Assembly: GCF_003945385.1 (NCBI RefSeq)
Contig: NZ_AP018920.1
Location: 1,364,001-1,428,000, forward strand
Direction of reading: 5' to 3'
Source of the DNA: Pseudonocardia autotrophica
Lineage (GTDB): Bacteria; Actinomycetota; Actinomycetes; Mycobacteriales; Pseudonocardiaceae
DNA: 64,000 bases
Shown: one piece after another, positions 26,472 through 33,599 of the stretch
How the letters are laid out: every line of letters begins with the position of its first letter
Numbering within the stretch: the stretch's first letter is position 1
The notes under the pieces: generated by a model
What the model was told of the DNA's origin: nothing
Databases searched by the model: none
What the model saw: only the letters and a program-made list of their open reading frames with translations
Translations under genes and position numbers: made by a program

Positions 26472-26534
26472 TGATCCCTGTTTTGGGAGTGTGGGAGGTC
26501 GTTGGGCGCACCTGCGCTCCCAAAACGCGGATCA
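26472..26534. repeat. 63-bp palindromic repeat, copy 2
   Basis: Same arms as copy 1, with TGTTTTGGGAGTG on the left and CTCCCAAAACGCGG on the right: the T-to-A changes keep the pairing TTTTGGGAG/CTCCCAAAA, a compensatory difference relative to copy 1. Confidence 0.85.
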
Positions 26535-26631
26535 TGGTCGGGCTGCCGGCGGGGGTGCAGCCGAGCTGCTGGTGCGCGGCGCGGGGTGCGGTTCTGCGGG
26601 CCGTCCGGGCCGGATCCGCGCGCATGGCTGG

Positions 26632-26694
26632 TGATCCCTGCTCTGGGAGTGCTGGAGATCGGTCGGGGCCCGTGCGCTCCCACAACGCGGATCA
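26632..26694. repeat. 63-bp palindromic repeat, copy 3
   Basis: Same arms, left part TGATCCCTGCTCTGGGAGTG, slightly more diverged. It starts 160 bp after copy 2, and the preceding GCGGGCCGTCCGGGCCGG spacer is shared with copy 2. Confidence 0.85.
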
Positions 26695-26714
26695 TGCTCG
26701 GAGGAATCCGGGTC

Positions 26715-26754
26715 TGGACACCGAGAGGGCCCCTGCTGTACATGTTTGTACATG
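26715..26754 (+). promoter_or_regulatory. Leaderless promoter and operator of the GntR cassette
   Basis: TGGACA (26715-26720), an 18-bp spacer, and TACATG (26739-26744) would start transcription at or next to the ATG at 26752, which has no ribosome site. The -10 region overlaps TGTACATGTTTGTACATGT, two copies of the palindrome TACATGT-like motif, a good candidate autoregulatory GntR operator. Confidence 0.5.
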
Positions 26755-27468
26755 TCTGAACAGGGGGCCCGTTCCAAGCGCGCCCGGCTCGTCGAGGACC
26801 TCGCCGGCCGGATCCGATCCGGGCGGATCGGCACCGGTGAGCGGCTGCCGGGGGAGAACCGGCTCGCGGAGACCTATGCGGTCTCCCGCGGCACCGTCCG
26901 CAGCGCGCTGGCCGAACTGCAGCGCCAGGAGCTGATCTCGACCGAGACCGGGGTCGGCTCCTTCGTCACCTTCGACGGCGCACCACTCGACCAGCGGATC
27001 GGCTGGGCCCGCGCGCTCGCCGAGTCCGGCGCGGAGGTCGGGACCGAGCTGCTCGGCATCGACACCGCGGGTGATCCGGACCTGGTCGAGCGGGAGGGAC
27101 CGCTGGTCGTCGTCCGGCGTCTCCGCTGGTCCGGGGGGCGCCCGGTATCGCTGGAGACGTCGTCGCTACCCGCCTCCGGGTCGCTCGCCGATCTCCCGGA
27201 GCGAGGGCTGGTGGACGGCTCGATCACCGCGACCCTGGCCGCGGCAGGCCTGCGCGGTTCCATCGGGGAACAGTGGATCTCGGCGGAGCCGCTGGACGCC
27301 GCCGACGCCGGACGGCTCGGCCAGCAGGGCGGGACCCTGTTCCTGCGGGCCGTCCGCCTGACCCGGGACCCGCACGGCGGCCTGGTCGAGCACGTCGTCA
27401 GCCTGCTGGATCCGCAGCGCTTCCGGTTCCACCTGGCGTTCGGGCCGGAGCAGGGCGGTGCCCGGTGA
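26752..27468 (+). CDS. GntR family regulator, HutC/UTRA type (YegW-like)
   Basis: 238 residues. Winged helix at about 8-72 (RSGRIGTGERLPGENRLAETYAVSRGTVRSALAEL, key RLPGENxLAxxYxVSRGTVRxAL), then a UTRA effector-binding domain to the end (VVVRRLRWSGGRPVSLETSSLP near 115, FLRAVRLTRDPHGGLVEHVVSLLDP near 200). UTRA domains sense small sugars or related ligands. It heads a four-gene unit and overlaps the next gene by 4 bp. Gene content matches Escherichia coli yegW with yegUV, so it probably represses its own operon. Confidence 0.88.
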   Translation: MSEQGARSKRARLVEDLAGRIRSGRIGTGERLPGENRLAETYAVSRGTVRSALAELQRQELISTETGVGSFVTFDGAPLDQRIGWARALAESGAEVGTELLGIDTAGDPDLVEREGPLVVVRRLRWSGGRPVSLETSSLPASGSLADLPERGLVDGSITATLAAAGLRGSIGEQWISAEPLDAADAGRLGQQGGTLFLRAVRLTRDPHGGLVEHVVSLLDPQRFRFHLAFGPEQGGAR

Positions 27469-28484
27469 CCGCGGAGCGGGATCGCGCGCTCGGCGCGCTG
27501 CTCGGGCTCGCGATCGGTGACGCGCTCGGCATGCCGACCCAGTCGCTGTCGCGGTCCGCGATCGCCGAGCGCTACGGGATCGTCGACCGTCTCCTCGACG
27601 GCGCCGACGACCAGCCGATCGCCCCGAATCTGCCGGCCGGGACGGTCACCGACGACACCGAGCAGGCGTTGCTGCTCGCCCGGGTGCTGGTCGAGCACGA
27701 GGGCCGGGTGCCCCCGCGGGTGTTCGCCGCGCGGCTCGAGGCCTGGGAACAGGAGATGATCCGGCGGGGATCGCTGGACCTGCTCGGCCCCTCCACCCGG
27801 CGGGCGCTGACCCGTCTCGCCGAGGGCGAGCCCGCCGAGCGCGCCGGCCGGGACGGCACCACCAACGGCGCCGCGATGCGGGTCACCCCGGTCGGGATCG
27901 CCCACACCGGGGCCGGTCTGCTGGACGCGGTCGTGGAGTCCGCCGTGGTCACCCACCACACCGCACCCGGGATCGCCGCCGCCGCGGCCGTCGCGGCGGC
28001 CGTGTCGGCGGGGGTCTCCGGCGCGGGACTCGGGGCCGCACTCGAGGAATCGGTGACGGCCGCCCGCGACGGTGCCCGTCGCGGCGGGTGGGCCGCCGGT
28101 GCCGACGTCGCGGCCCGGCTCGCGATCGCCTACCGGATGCTGCCCGGCTTGCCGCCGGACCGGCTCGCGGACGCGGTGACCGACGTCGTGGGTACCTCGG
28201 TGGCGGCCACCGAGTCCGTGGTCGCCGCACTCGGACTGGCCGCGGCGCTCGGTGACGACCCACGGACCGCGCTCGTCACCGCCGCATCGCTGGGCGGCGA
28301 CACCGACACGGTCGCCGCGATCTGCGGTGCCGTCCTCGGTGCGGTGCACGGGGTCGCGGGCCTGCCCGCGGGCCTCACCGCGACCGTGCGCCGGGTGAAC
28401 CGGCAGCTGCTCGACCCGCTCGACGGCCTCGTCGACGGTCTGCTCACCCTCCGGGCCGACGCCCGGGACACCACCTTCCGATAG
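27465..28484 (+). CDS. ADP-ribosylglycohydrolase family protein (YegU-like)
   Basis: 339 residues, all-alpha ARH/DraG-like fold. The N-terminal GALLGLAIGDALGMPTQ, the metal-binding GTVTDDTEQALLLARV near 60, TNGAAMRVTPVGI near 130 and the C-terminal SLGGDTDTVAAICGAVLGA near 280 supply the paired Asp ligands of a two-Mg2+ centre. Family members cleave an N- or O-glycosidic bond to ribose. Its place between a GntR regulator, a purine/pyrimidine-type permease and a PfkB kinase suggests it splits an imported nucleoside-like or ribosylated compound, not protein ADP-ribosylation. Confidence 0.88.
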   Translation: MTAERDRALGALLGLAIGDALGMPTQSLSRSAIAERYGIVDRLLDGADDQPIAPNLPAGTVTDDTEQALLLARVLVEHEGRVPPRVFAARLEAWEQEMIRRGSLDLLGPSTRRALTRLAEGEPAERAGRDGTTNGAAMRVTPVGIAHTGAGLLDAVVESAVVTHHTAPGIAAAAAVAAAVSAGVSGAGLGAALEESVTAARDGARRGGWAAGADVAARLAIAYRMLPGLPPDRLADAVTDVVGTSVAATESVVAALGLAAALGDDPRTALVTAASLGGDTDTVAAICGAVLGAVHGVAGLPAGLTATVRRVNRQLLDPLDGLVDGLLTLRADARDTTFR

Positions 28485-28493
28485 GAGGCCGTC

Positions 28494-29936
28494 ATGTCGA
28501 CCGGAACCACCGACGACACGGTGCCCGACACCGGCACCCTGGAGACCCGCGGGATCGAACCGGTACCGGTCTCCGAACGGCACGGGCGTCCGAGCCAGCT
28601 GTTCTGGGTCTGGTTCGCCGCCAACATCTCGATTCTCGGGCTGCCGCTCGGTGCGACGCTCGTCGCGTCCGGGCTGACGGTCTGGCAGGCGGTCGTCGTC
28701 GCCGTGATCGGTGCGGTCGGTTCGTTCGCGATCGTCGGCGCCGTCTCGATCGCGGGCCGCCGGGGCGGGGCACCCGGGCTGACCCTGTCGCGAGCGGTGT
28801 TCGGTGCCCGGGGCAACATCGGTCCGACCCTCGTCTCGCTGCTCTCCCGGCTCGGCTGGGAGACGGTCAACACGACGACGGCGGCGTTCGCGCTGCTCTC
28901 CCTGGTCACGATCGTTGCGGGGACCAGCCCGGCGGCGAAGGACCATCCGGTGATCACGATCGTCTGCATCGCCGTGTTCGTGCTCTGCACGGTGCTCGTC
29001 GCCGGTCTCGGACACGGGTTCCTGGTGCGGGTCCAGCGGTGGGCGACCTGGGTGTTCGGTGCGCTGAACATCCTGGTCGGCGGGTTCCTCGTGGCCACGG
29101 TGGACTGGGCGGCCGTGACCGCGGCGACCCCGGCCCCGGCCGGTGCGGTGATCGCCGGGATCGGGGTGATCGCGGCGGGGACCGGGATCGGCTGGGCGAA
29201 CGCGTCCGCCGACATGTCCCGCTACCAGGCTCCTTCGGTCCGGGCCGGTTCGCTGGTGCTCTCCGCCGCCGCCGGCGCGGGGATCCCGCTGGTGCTGCTG
29301 ATCTCGCTGGGCAGCCTGCTGGCCGCCGGTGACCCCGGGCTGGCCGGCGCCGCCGATCCGGTGGCGGCGATCCGCGACATGTTGCCGGTCTGGATGGCGA
29401 TCCCGTACCTGATCGCCGCGTTCGGTGGTCTGCTGCTGTCCAATCACCTGTCGGTGTACTCGGCCGGGCTCACCACGATCACCCTGGGGATCCGGCTCCC
29501 GCGGGTGTACGCGGTCGTCCTCGACGTCGTGGTGACGTTCATCGGGGCGATCTACTTCATGCTGGTCGCGGACGGCTTCTACCCGCCCTTCATCGCCTTC
29601 ATCAGCGCGCTCGCGATCCCGATCACCGCCTGGGTGGGGGTGTTCGCGGTGGACATGCTCCGCCGACGGCACTACGACCCGGACGCGCTGCTGGACACCT
29701 CGCGGACCAGCGCCTACTGGTACCGCGGTGGCGTCGAGCCGCGGGCCACCGGGGCCTGGGCGGCCGCGATCGTCGTCGGGTACCTGTTCGCGACCGTCGG
29801 GCTGGCCGACAGCCCGTGGTTCACCGGCCCGCTGGCCGGGACCTGGATCGGGGAGAACGGATTGGCCTGGGTGGTCACCTTCGTCGTCGCGGCCGGGGGC
29901 TACGCGCTGCTCGGCGGGGCCAGGGAACAGCGATGA
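28494..29936 (+). CDS. NCS1 family nucleobase/nucleoside permease
   Basis: 480 residues with 12 membrane helices, of the purine-cytosine permease (Transp_cyt_pur) family. Marks are LFWVWFAANISILGLPLGATL near 35, GAPGLTLSRAVFGARGN near 92, GWETVNTTTA near 118, and ANASADMSRYQ near 235. It should import a nucleobase, nucleoside, hydantoin or vitamin with Na+ or H+. In E. coli the equivalent position of the yeg cluster is an MFS nucleoside carrier, so the carrier type has been swapped here. It overlaps the kinase gene by 4 bp. Confidence 0.9.
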   Translation: MSTGTTDDTVPDTGTLETRGIEPVPVSERHGRPSQLFWVWFAANISILGLPLGATLVASGLTVWQAVVVAVIGAVGSFAIVGAVSIAGRRGGAPGLTLSRAVFGARGNIGPTLVSLLSRLGWETVNTTTAAFALLSLVTIVAGTSPAAKDHPVITIVCIAVFVLCTVLVAGLGHGFLVRVQRWATWVFGALNILVGGFLVATVDWAAVTAATPAPAGAVIAGIGVIAAGTGIGWANASADMSRYQAPSVRAGSLVLSAAAGAGIPLVLLISLGSLLAAGDPGLAGAADPVAAIRDMLPVWMAIPYLIAAFGGLLLSNHLSVYSAGLTTITLGIRLPRVYAVVLDVVVTFIGAIYFMLVADGFYPPFIAFISALAIPITAWVGVFAVDMLRRRHYDPDALLDTSRTSAYWYRGGVEPRATGAWAAAIVVGYLFATVGLADSPWFTGPLAGTWIGENGLAWVVTFVVAAGGYALLGGAREQR

Positions 29937-30862
29937 GGGGCAGGCTGGTGCACACCGGCCAGGTCCTAGTCGACCTGGTGATGCGGGTGCCGTCGCTGCC
30001 ACCGCCCGGCGGGGACGTGCTCGCCGACGACACCACGATGCTGCCAGGGGGCGGGTTCAACGTCGTCTCCGCGGCGGCGCGGGCCGGGGCGGACGTCGTC
30101 TACGCGGGTGGGCACGGCACCGGCCCGCGGGGCGATCTCGTCCGTGCGGCCCTGGCGGCCGAGGGAGTGGGCCTCAGCGCACCGCCCGCACCGGACGCCG
30201 ACACCGGGATCTGTGTGGTGCTGGTCGAGCCGTCGGGTGAGCGGACCTTCGTGACCGGCAGCGGCGCGGAGATCGCCTCGGCCGGTGCTCCGCCGGCGGT
30301 ACGACCGCAGGACGTGTTGTACGTGTCCGGATACAGCCTGCTGGACCCGGACCGGGCCGGGCAGGTGCTGGGCGGCGCCGGGCAGGTGCGGGATCCGGAT
30401 GGGGCTGGGCAGGCGACGGTGCTGCTGGACCCGGGACCGCTGGTCGCCGAGATCCCGGCGGCGACCTGGGCCACCGCGCTCGCGCGTACCGGGGTGCTCA
30501 GCTGCAACGCCCGCGAGGCCCGCCTCCTCACCGGCACACCGGATCTCGCCGCGGCGGGGCGAGAGCTGTCCCGGCGGCTGCCGGACGGTGCGGTGGTCGT
30601 GGTGCGTGACGGCGCGGCGGGGTGCCTGCTCGTCCGCGACGGCGACGTCGAGAACTACCCCGCGCCGACGGTCCGGGCGGTCGACACCACGGGCGCGGGT
30701 GACGCGCACTGTGGCGTGCTGGCGGCGGAGCTGCTGCGGGCGACGGACTGGCCGGAGGCGGTGCGCCGGGCGAACGCAGCCGCTGCGCTGGCCGTCACCC
30801 GGCACGGCCCGGCGACGGCGCCGACCCGGGCCGAGGTGGACCGCCTGCTCGCGGACAGCTGA
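29933..30862 (+). CDS. PfkB family carbohydrate/nucleoside kinase (YegV-like)
   Basis: 309 residues. The glycine pair GGGFNVVSAAARAGADV near 40 and the C-terminal PfkB signature DTTGAGDAHCGVLAAELL near 245, with the catalytic Asp, are intact. It should phosphorylate the sugar released or carried by the cassette's substrate, for instance ribose or a nucleoside. The insertion GGAGQVRDPDGAGQ near 145 looks like a local duplication of the AGQVLGGAGQ stretch. Stop is followed 28 bp later by the fourth 63-bp palindrome. Confidence 0.88.
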   Translation: MRGRLVHTGQVLVDLVMRVPSLPPPGGDVLADDTTMLPGGGFNVVSAAARAGADVVYAGGHGTGPRGDLVRAALAAEGVGLSAPPAPDADTGICVVLVEPSGERTFVTGSGAEIASAGAPPAVRPQDVLYVSGYSLLDPDRAGQVLGGAGQVRDPDGAGQATVLLDPGPLVAEIPAATWATALARTGVLSCNAREARLLTGTPDLAAAGRELSRRLPDGAVVVVRDGAAGCLLVRDGDVENYPAPTVRAVDTTGAGDAHCGVLAAELLRATDWPEAVRRANAAAALAVTRHGPATAPTRAEVDRLLADS

Positions 30863-30890
30863 CCGGTCGCGGGTCCGTGGGCGCGGCCCA

Positions 30891-30953
30891 TGATCCCTGT
30901 TTCGGGAGTGCTGGAAGTCATTGGGCGCTCCGGCACTCCCACGACGCGGATCA
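30891..30953. repeat. 63-bp palindromic repeat, copy 4
   Basis: TGATCCCTGTTTCGGGAGTG on the left; GCACTCCCACGACGCGGATCA on the right in two parts. Here GGGAGTGC pairs perfectly with GCACTCCC, better than in copies 1-3, which have TGCGCTCCC. Confidence 0.85.
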
Positions 30954-31038
30954 TGGTCGGCTTACCGGCGCGGGTGCGGCCGGGCCGGCGGCACGGATCG
31001 CGCGGGCGGCCGGCCGGCCGGGCAGCGTGCGTGGCTCA

Positions 31039-31101
31039 TGATCCTTGTTTTGGGAGTGCTGGAGGTCGTCGGGCGCTCCGGCACTCCCAGAACGCGGATC
31101 A
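31039..31101. repeat. 63-bp palindromic repeat, copy 5
   Basis: TGATCCTTGTTTTGGGAGTG on the left; GCACTCCCAGAACGCGGATC on the right. It begins 148 bp after copy 4 and lies 56 bp past the symporter stop codon. Confidence 0.85.
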
Positions 31102-31157
31102 TGGCGGGGCAAGCGGCGCAGGTCGCAGCCGGGCTACCGGCCTGCGCCGCGGTCGGG

Positions 31158-33134
31158 TCAGCGGCGCGGGTCGCGGGTCTGCGGACCGGCCGGCCCGGGG
31201 CGATTGCGGCCGAGTCGCAGCTGCGGCTCGGCCGCCGGGGGGCGGGCCGTCGCGGTGGTCGGCCGGTCCGGACCCAGCGCGTGGCGTGCGCTGTGCCGGT
31301 CCTCGCGCGGCGCGCCGCCGCTCCGGCCATCGCGCGGCGGAGCACCGGGCGCGCCGCCACGCCTGGCGTCGCCGGACGGGCCGCCGTGTGCCCGGGCGAA
31401 CTCACCGGTTGCGGCGGGACCGGACGGGACGCCGTGTACACGGGCGAACTCGCCGGTCGCGGCGGGACCCGAGGGGCCGTCGGCGGTCGGCATCGGCCGC
31501 CGCACACCGGCCGCCGGCGCCGACGGTCCGGCACCGGGGACCGGGCGCTGCAGGCCCGCCCCGGTCAGCGCACGGACCGACATCTGGGCGTGCCCGGCCT
31601 CGTCCGGACGCTCGCGACCCAGCACCGAGCCGAGGTAGCCGAGCAGGAACCCGGCCGGAACCGACACCAGGCCGGGATTGGCCAGCGGGAACCACGCGAA
31701 GTCGAAGCCGGGCAGCATCGACGTCGGGGACCCGGACACCGATGGCGAGAACACGATGAGGGTCAGGGTGACGGTCAGCCCGCCGTACATGCTCCACAGC
31801 GCGCCGGTGGTGGTGAACCGCTTCCAGAACAGCGAGTACAGCAGCGTCGGCAGGTTCGCCGAGGCCGCCATGGCGAACGTGAGCGCGGCGAGGAAGGCGA
31901 TGTTCTGCCCGTTCGCCAGGATCCCGCCCGCGATGCCGACGATGCCGATGACGACCGTGGTGCGGCGCGCGACCCGGACCTCCTCGGCGGCGGTGGCGCG
32001 GCCGCGCCGCACCAGCTGCGCGTAGACGTCGTGCGCGAACGCCGCCGCGGCGGTGATCATCAGACCGGCGACGACCGCGACGATCGTCGCGAAAGCCACC
32101 GCGGAGACCAGCGCGAGCATCACCGGCCCGCCGATCTCCAGTGCCAGCAGTGGCGCCGCCGAGTTCACCCCGCCGGGCGCGCTCATGATCGCCTCCGGCC
32201 CGACCAGCGCCGTGGCGCCGTAGCCGAGCACCAGCACCAGCAGGAAGAACGCACCGATCAGCCAGATCGCCCAGACCACCGACTTCCGGGCCTGGCGGGA
32301 GTCCGGCACGGTGTAGAAACGCATCAGGATGTGCGGGAGCCCGGCGACGCCGAGTACCCCGCCGAGCGCCAGCGAGATCAGGTCGAGGTTCGCGGTGAGG
32401 GTTCCGCCGTAGAGCAGCCCGGGCGCCAGCATGGCGTCGCCACCCGGGTGGTTGTCGACGGCGGCGCTGATCAGTGCGGGCAGGCTCAGCCCGGAGGTGC
32501 CGAGCACGAAGGCCGACAATGCCAGCCCGGTCGCGAGCAGCAGGCAGGCCTTGACGATCTGGATCCAGGTGGTGCCGCTCATGCCGCCGACCAACACGTA
32601 GCCGATGACGACCGCGCCGACGCCGGCGATCACCATCGACTGTCCGGTCCGGTCGGTGATGTTGAGCAGCAGTGCGAGCAGGCCGCCCGCCCCGGCGAGC
32701 TGGCCGAGCAGGTAGAGCGTGGAGATGGCCACCGCCGAGGTCGCCGCCGCCGCGCGTACCGGGCGCTGGCGCAGCCGGTAGCTGAGCACGTCGGCCATCG
32801 TGTAGCGGCCGGTGTTGCGGAGCAGCTCGGCGACGAAGAACAACGCCACGAGCCAACCGACGAAGGCGATCACGGCGTAGAGGAAGCCGTCGGGGCCGGC
32901 GACCGCGACCGCGCCGACGATGCCGAGGAACGTCGCGGCGGACAGGAAGTCGCCGGACAGGGCCAGCCCGTTCTCCGGGCCGGTGAAGCCGCTGCCCGCC
33001 GTGTAGTAGTCCCGGTCGGTCGTGGAGCGTCGCCGCACCCGCATCACGAGCACGAAGGCGAACACGATGAACGCGGAGAAGACCAGGATGTTGAGTACCG
33101 GGTCGCCGGGGGAGGTCATCGTCGTGGGGGTCAC
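31158..33134 (-). CDS. Sodium:solute symporter, ActP/MctC-like monocarboxylate carrier with long low-complexity tail
   Basis: 658 residues. The first ~505 are a normal SSS carrier of about 13 helices, with RRRSTTDRDYYTAGSG near 35, the Na+-site GDFLSAATFLGI near 61 and GVAGLPHILMRFYTVPD near 260. Relatives carry acetate, pyruvate or propionate. Family members usually end near 540; here about 150 residues of Pro/Gly/Arg-rich sequence follow, including a 16-residue unit (PSGPAATGEFARxHGx) repeated twice. The final codons come from DNA resembling the nearby intergenic spacer. Start is GTG at 33134, overlapping the DUF485 gene stop by 4 bp. Confidence 0.88.
   Translation of the reverse strand: MTPTTMTSPGDPVLNILVFSAFIVFAFVLVMRVRRRSTTDRDYYTAGSGFTGPENGLALSGDFLSAATFLGIVGAVAVAGPDGFLYAVIAFVGWLVALFFVAELLRNTGRYTMADVLSYRLRQRPVRAAAATSAVAISTLYLLGQLAGAGGLLALLLNITDRTGQSMVIAGVGAVVIGYVLVGGMSGTTWIQIVKACLLLATGLALSAFVLGTSGLSLPALISAAVDNHPGGDAMLAPGLLYGGTLTANLDLISLALGGVLGVAGLPHILMRFYTVPDSRQARKSVVWAIWLIGAFFLLVLVLGYGATALVGPEAIMSAPGGVNSAAPLLALEIGGPVMLALVSAVAFATIVAVVAGLMITAAAAFAHDVYAQLVRRGRATAAEEVRVARRTTVVIGIVGIAGGILANGQNIAFLAALTFAMAASANLPTLLYSLFWKRFTTTGALWSMYGGLTVTLTLIVFSPSVSGSPTSMLPGFDFAWFPLANPGLVSVPAGFLLGYLGSVLGRERPDEAGHAQMSVRALTGAGLQRPVPGAGPSAPAAGVRRPMPTADGPSGPAATGEFARVHGVPSGPAATGEFARAHGGPSGDARRGGAPGAPPRDGRSGGAPREDRHSARHALGPDRPTTATARPPAAEPQLRLGRNRPGPAGPQTRDPRR
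31379..31474. repeat. Two-copy 48-bp tandem repeat inside the symporter gene
   Basis: Two adjacent 48-bp units, differing at several bases, encode the repeated 16-residue unit of the symporter tail. The period is a multiple of three, so the frame is kept. Confidence 0.7.
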
Positions 33135-33517
33135 CGGTGGGCTCCCTCGAGGCGCTCACGGATCTCGTCGGCGAGCGGGTCGAGCCGGCGGTCGGCGTAG
33201 CGCACGTACGCGGCGGTGATCGCGAAGGTCGACACGAACTGGCCGATGGCCAGCACGATCACCAGGGTCAGGTCGCCGAGCACCGGCATGGCGAGCAGCT
33301 CGGGCGCCCAGGCGTTCAGACCGATGAACAGGAAGAACCAACCCAGGAACCCGACGGTGGCGGGCAGCAGGAAGCGCATCTGGCGCGAGCGGAGCTCCGC
33401 GAACTCGGGGCTCTCGGCCGCCGCGGTCCACACATCGTGCCGGGCGGCGTCCCCTCCGGGCTGCGGCGATCCGGTGACGAAGGGGGGAGGCGGCGTCGTT
33501 GCCGGAGGGCTTTTCAC
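33131..33517 (-). CDS. DUF485 membrane protein, partner of the acetate-type symporter
   Basis: 128 residues. A Pro-rich N-terminus precedes the DUF485 domain: FAELRSRQMRFLLPATVGFLGWFFLFIGLNAW near 45-75 and a second helix VIVLAIGQFVSTFAITAAYVRYA near 92, ending in a charged helix. DUF485 proteins (YjcH) are nearly always encoded just before ActP/MctC-type symporters, as here. Start GTG 33517 with a GGAG sequence close upstream. Confidence 0.88.
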   Translation of the reverse strand: MKSPPATTPPPPFVTGSPQPGGDAARHDVWTAAAESPEFAELRSRQMRFLLPATVGFLGWFFLFIGLNAWAPELLAMPVLGDLTLVIVLAIGQFVSTFAITAAYVRYADRRLDPLADEIRERLEGAHR

Positions 33518-33523
33518 ACTCTC

Positions 33524-33552
33524 CGTAACGAAGTAGGGCGATTTGGGTTACG
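33524..33552. promoter_or_regulatory. Inverted repeat upstream of the symporter operon
   Basis: CGTAAC-N17-GTTACG lies just upstream of the DUF485 start, in an AT-richer stretch. It could be an operator or CRP-type site for the symporter unit; the spacing is longer than a CRP site. Confidence 0.3.
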
Positions 33553-33599
33553 AGATGTACATGATCCGGACCTCGCTTGCCGTAGTCGCCGAGGCCGGG

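Larger units (their letters stand above)
26130..26751. other. Gene-free region with terminator and three 63-bp palindromes
   Basis: 622 bp between nicE and the GntR gene. It holds a terminator (26142-26183), three copies of a 63-bp imperfect palindrome (26206, 26472 and 26632), Gly/Arg-codon-like GC-rich spacers, and a promoter close to 26752. The 36 bp before copies 2 and 3 are also nearly identical. No protein-coding frame is convincing. Confidence 0.8.
30863..31157. other. Gene-free region with two 63-bp palindromes
   Basis: 295 bp between the kinase gene and the end of the convergent symporter gene. It holds copies 4 and 5 of the palindrome, plus GC-rich spacer that matches the spacer downstream of copy 1 (GCGGCGCGGGTCGCGGGTCT occurs near 26373 and again near 31152). 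Confidence 0.75.

Noticed and set aside
26874..30002. Reverse open frame of over 1000 codons across the yeg-like cassette
   Set aside because: It opposes four well-supported overlapping genes with recognisable motifs and has no ribosome site or domain.
26206..31101. CRISPR array
   Set aside because: The repeats are 63 bp, irregularly spaced (148-4200 bp), and no cas genes are present.
26130..31157. Composite transposon or genomic island bounded by the palindromes
   Set aside because: No transposase, integrase, target-site duplication or tRNA end is visible; the repeats only suggest mobility, so I do not call a mobile element.
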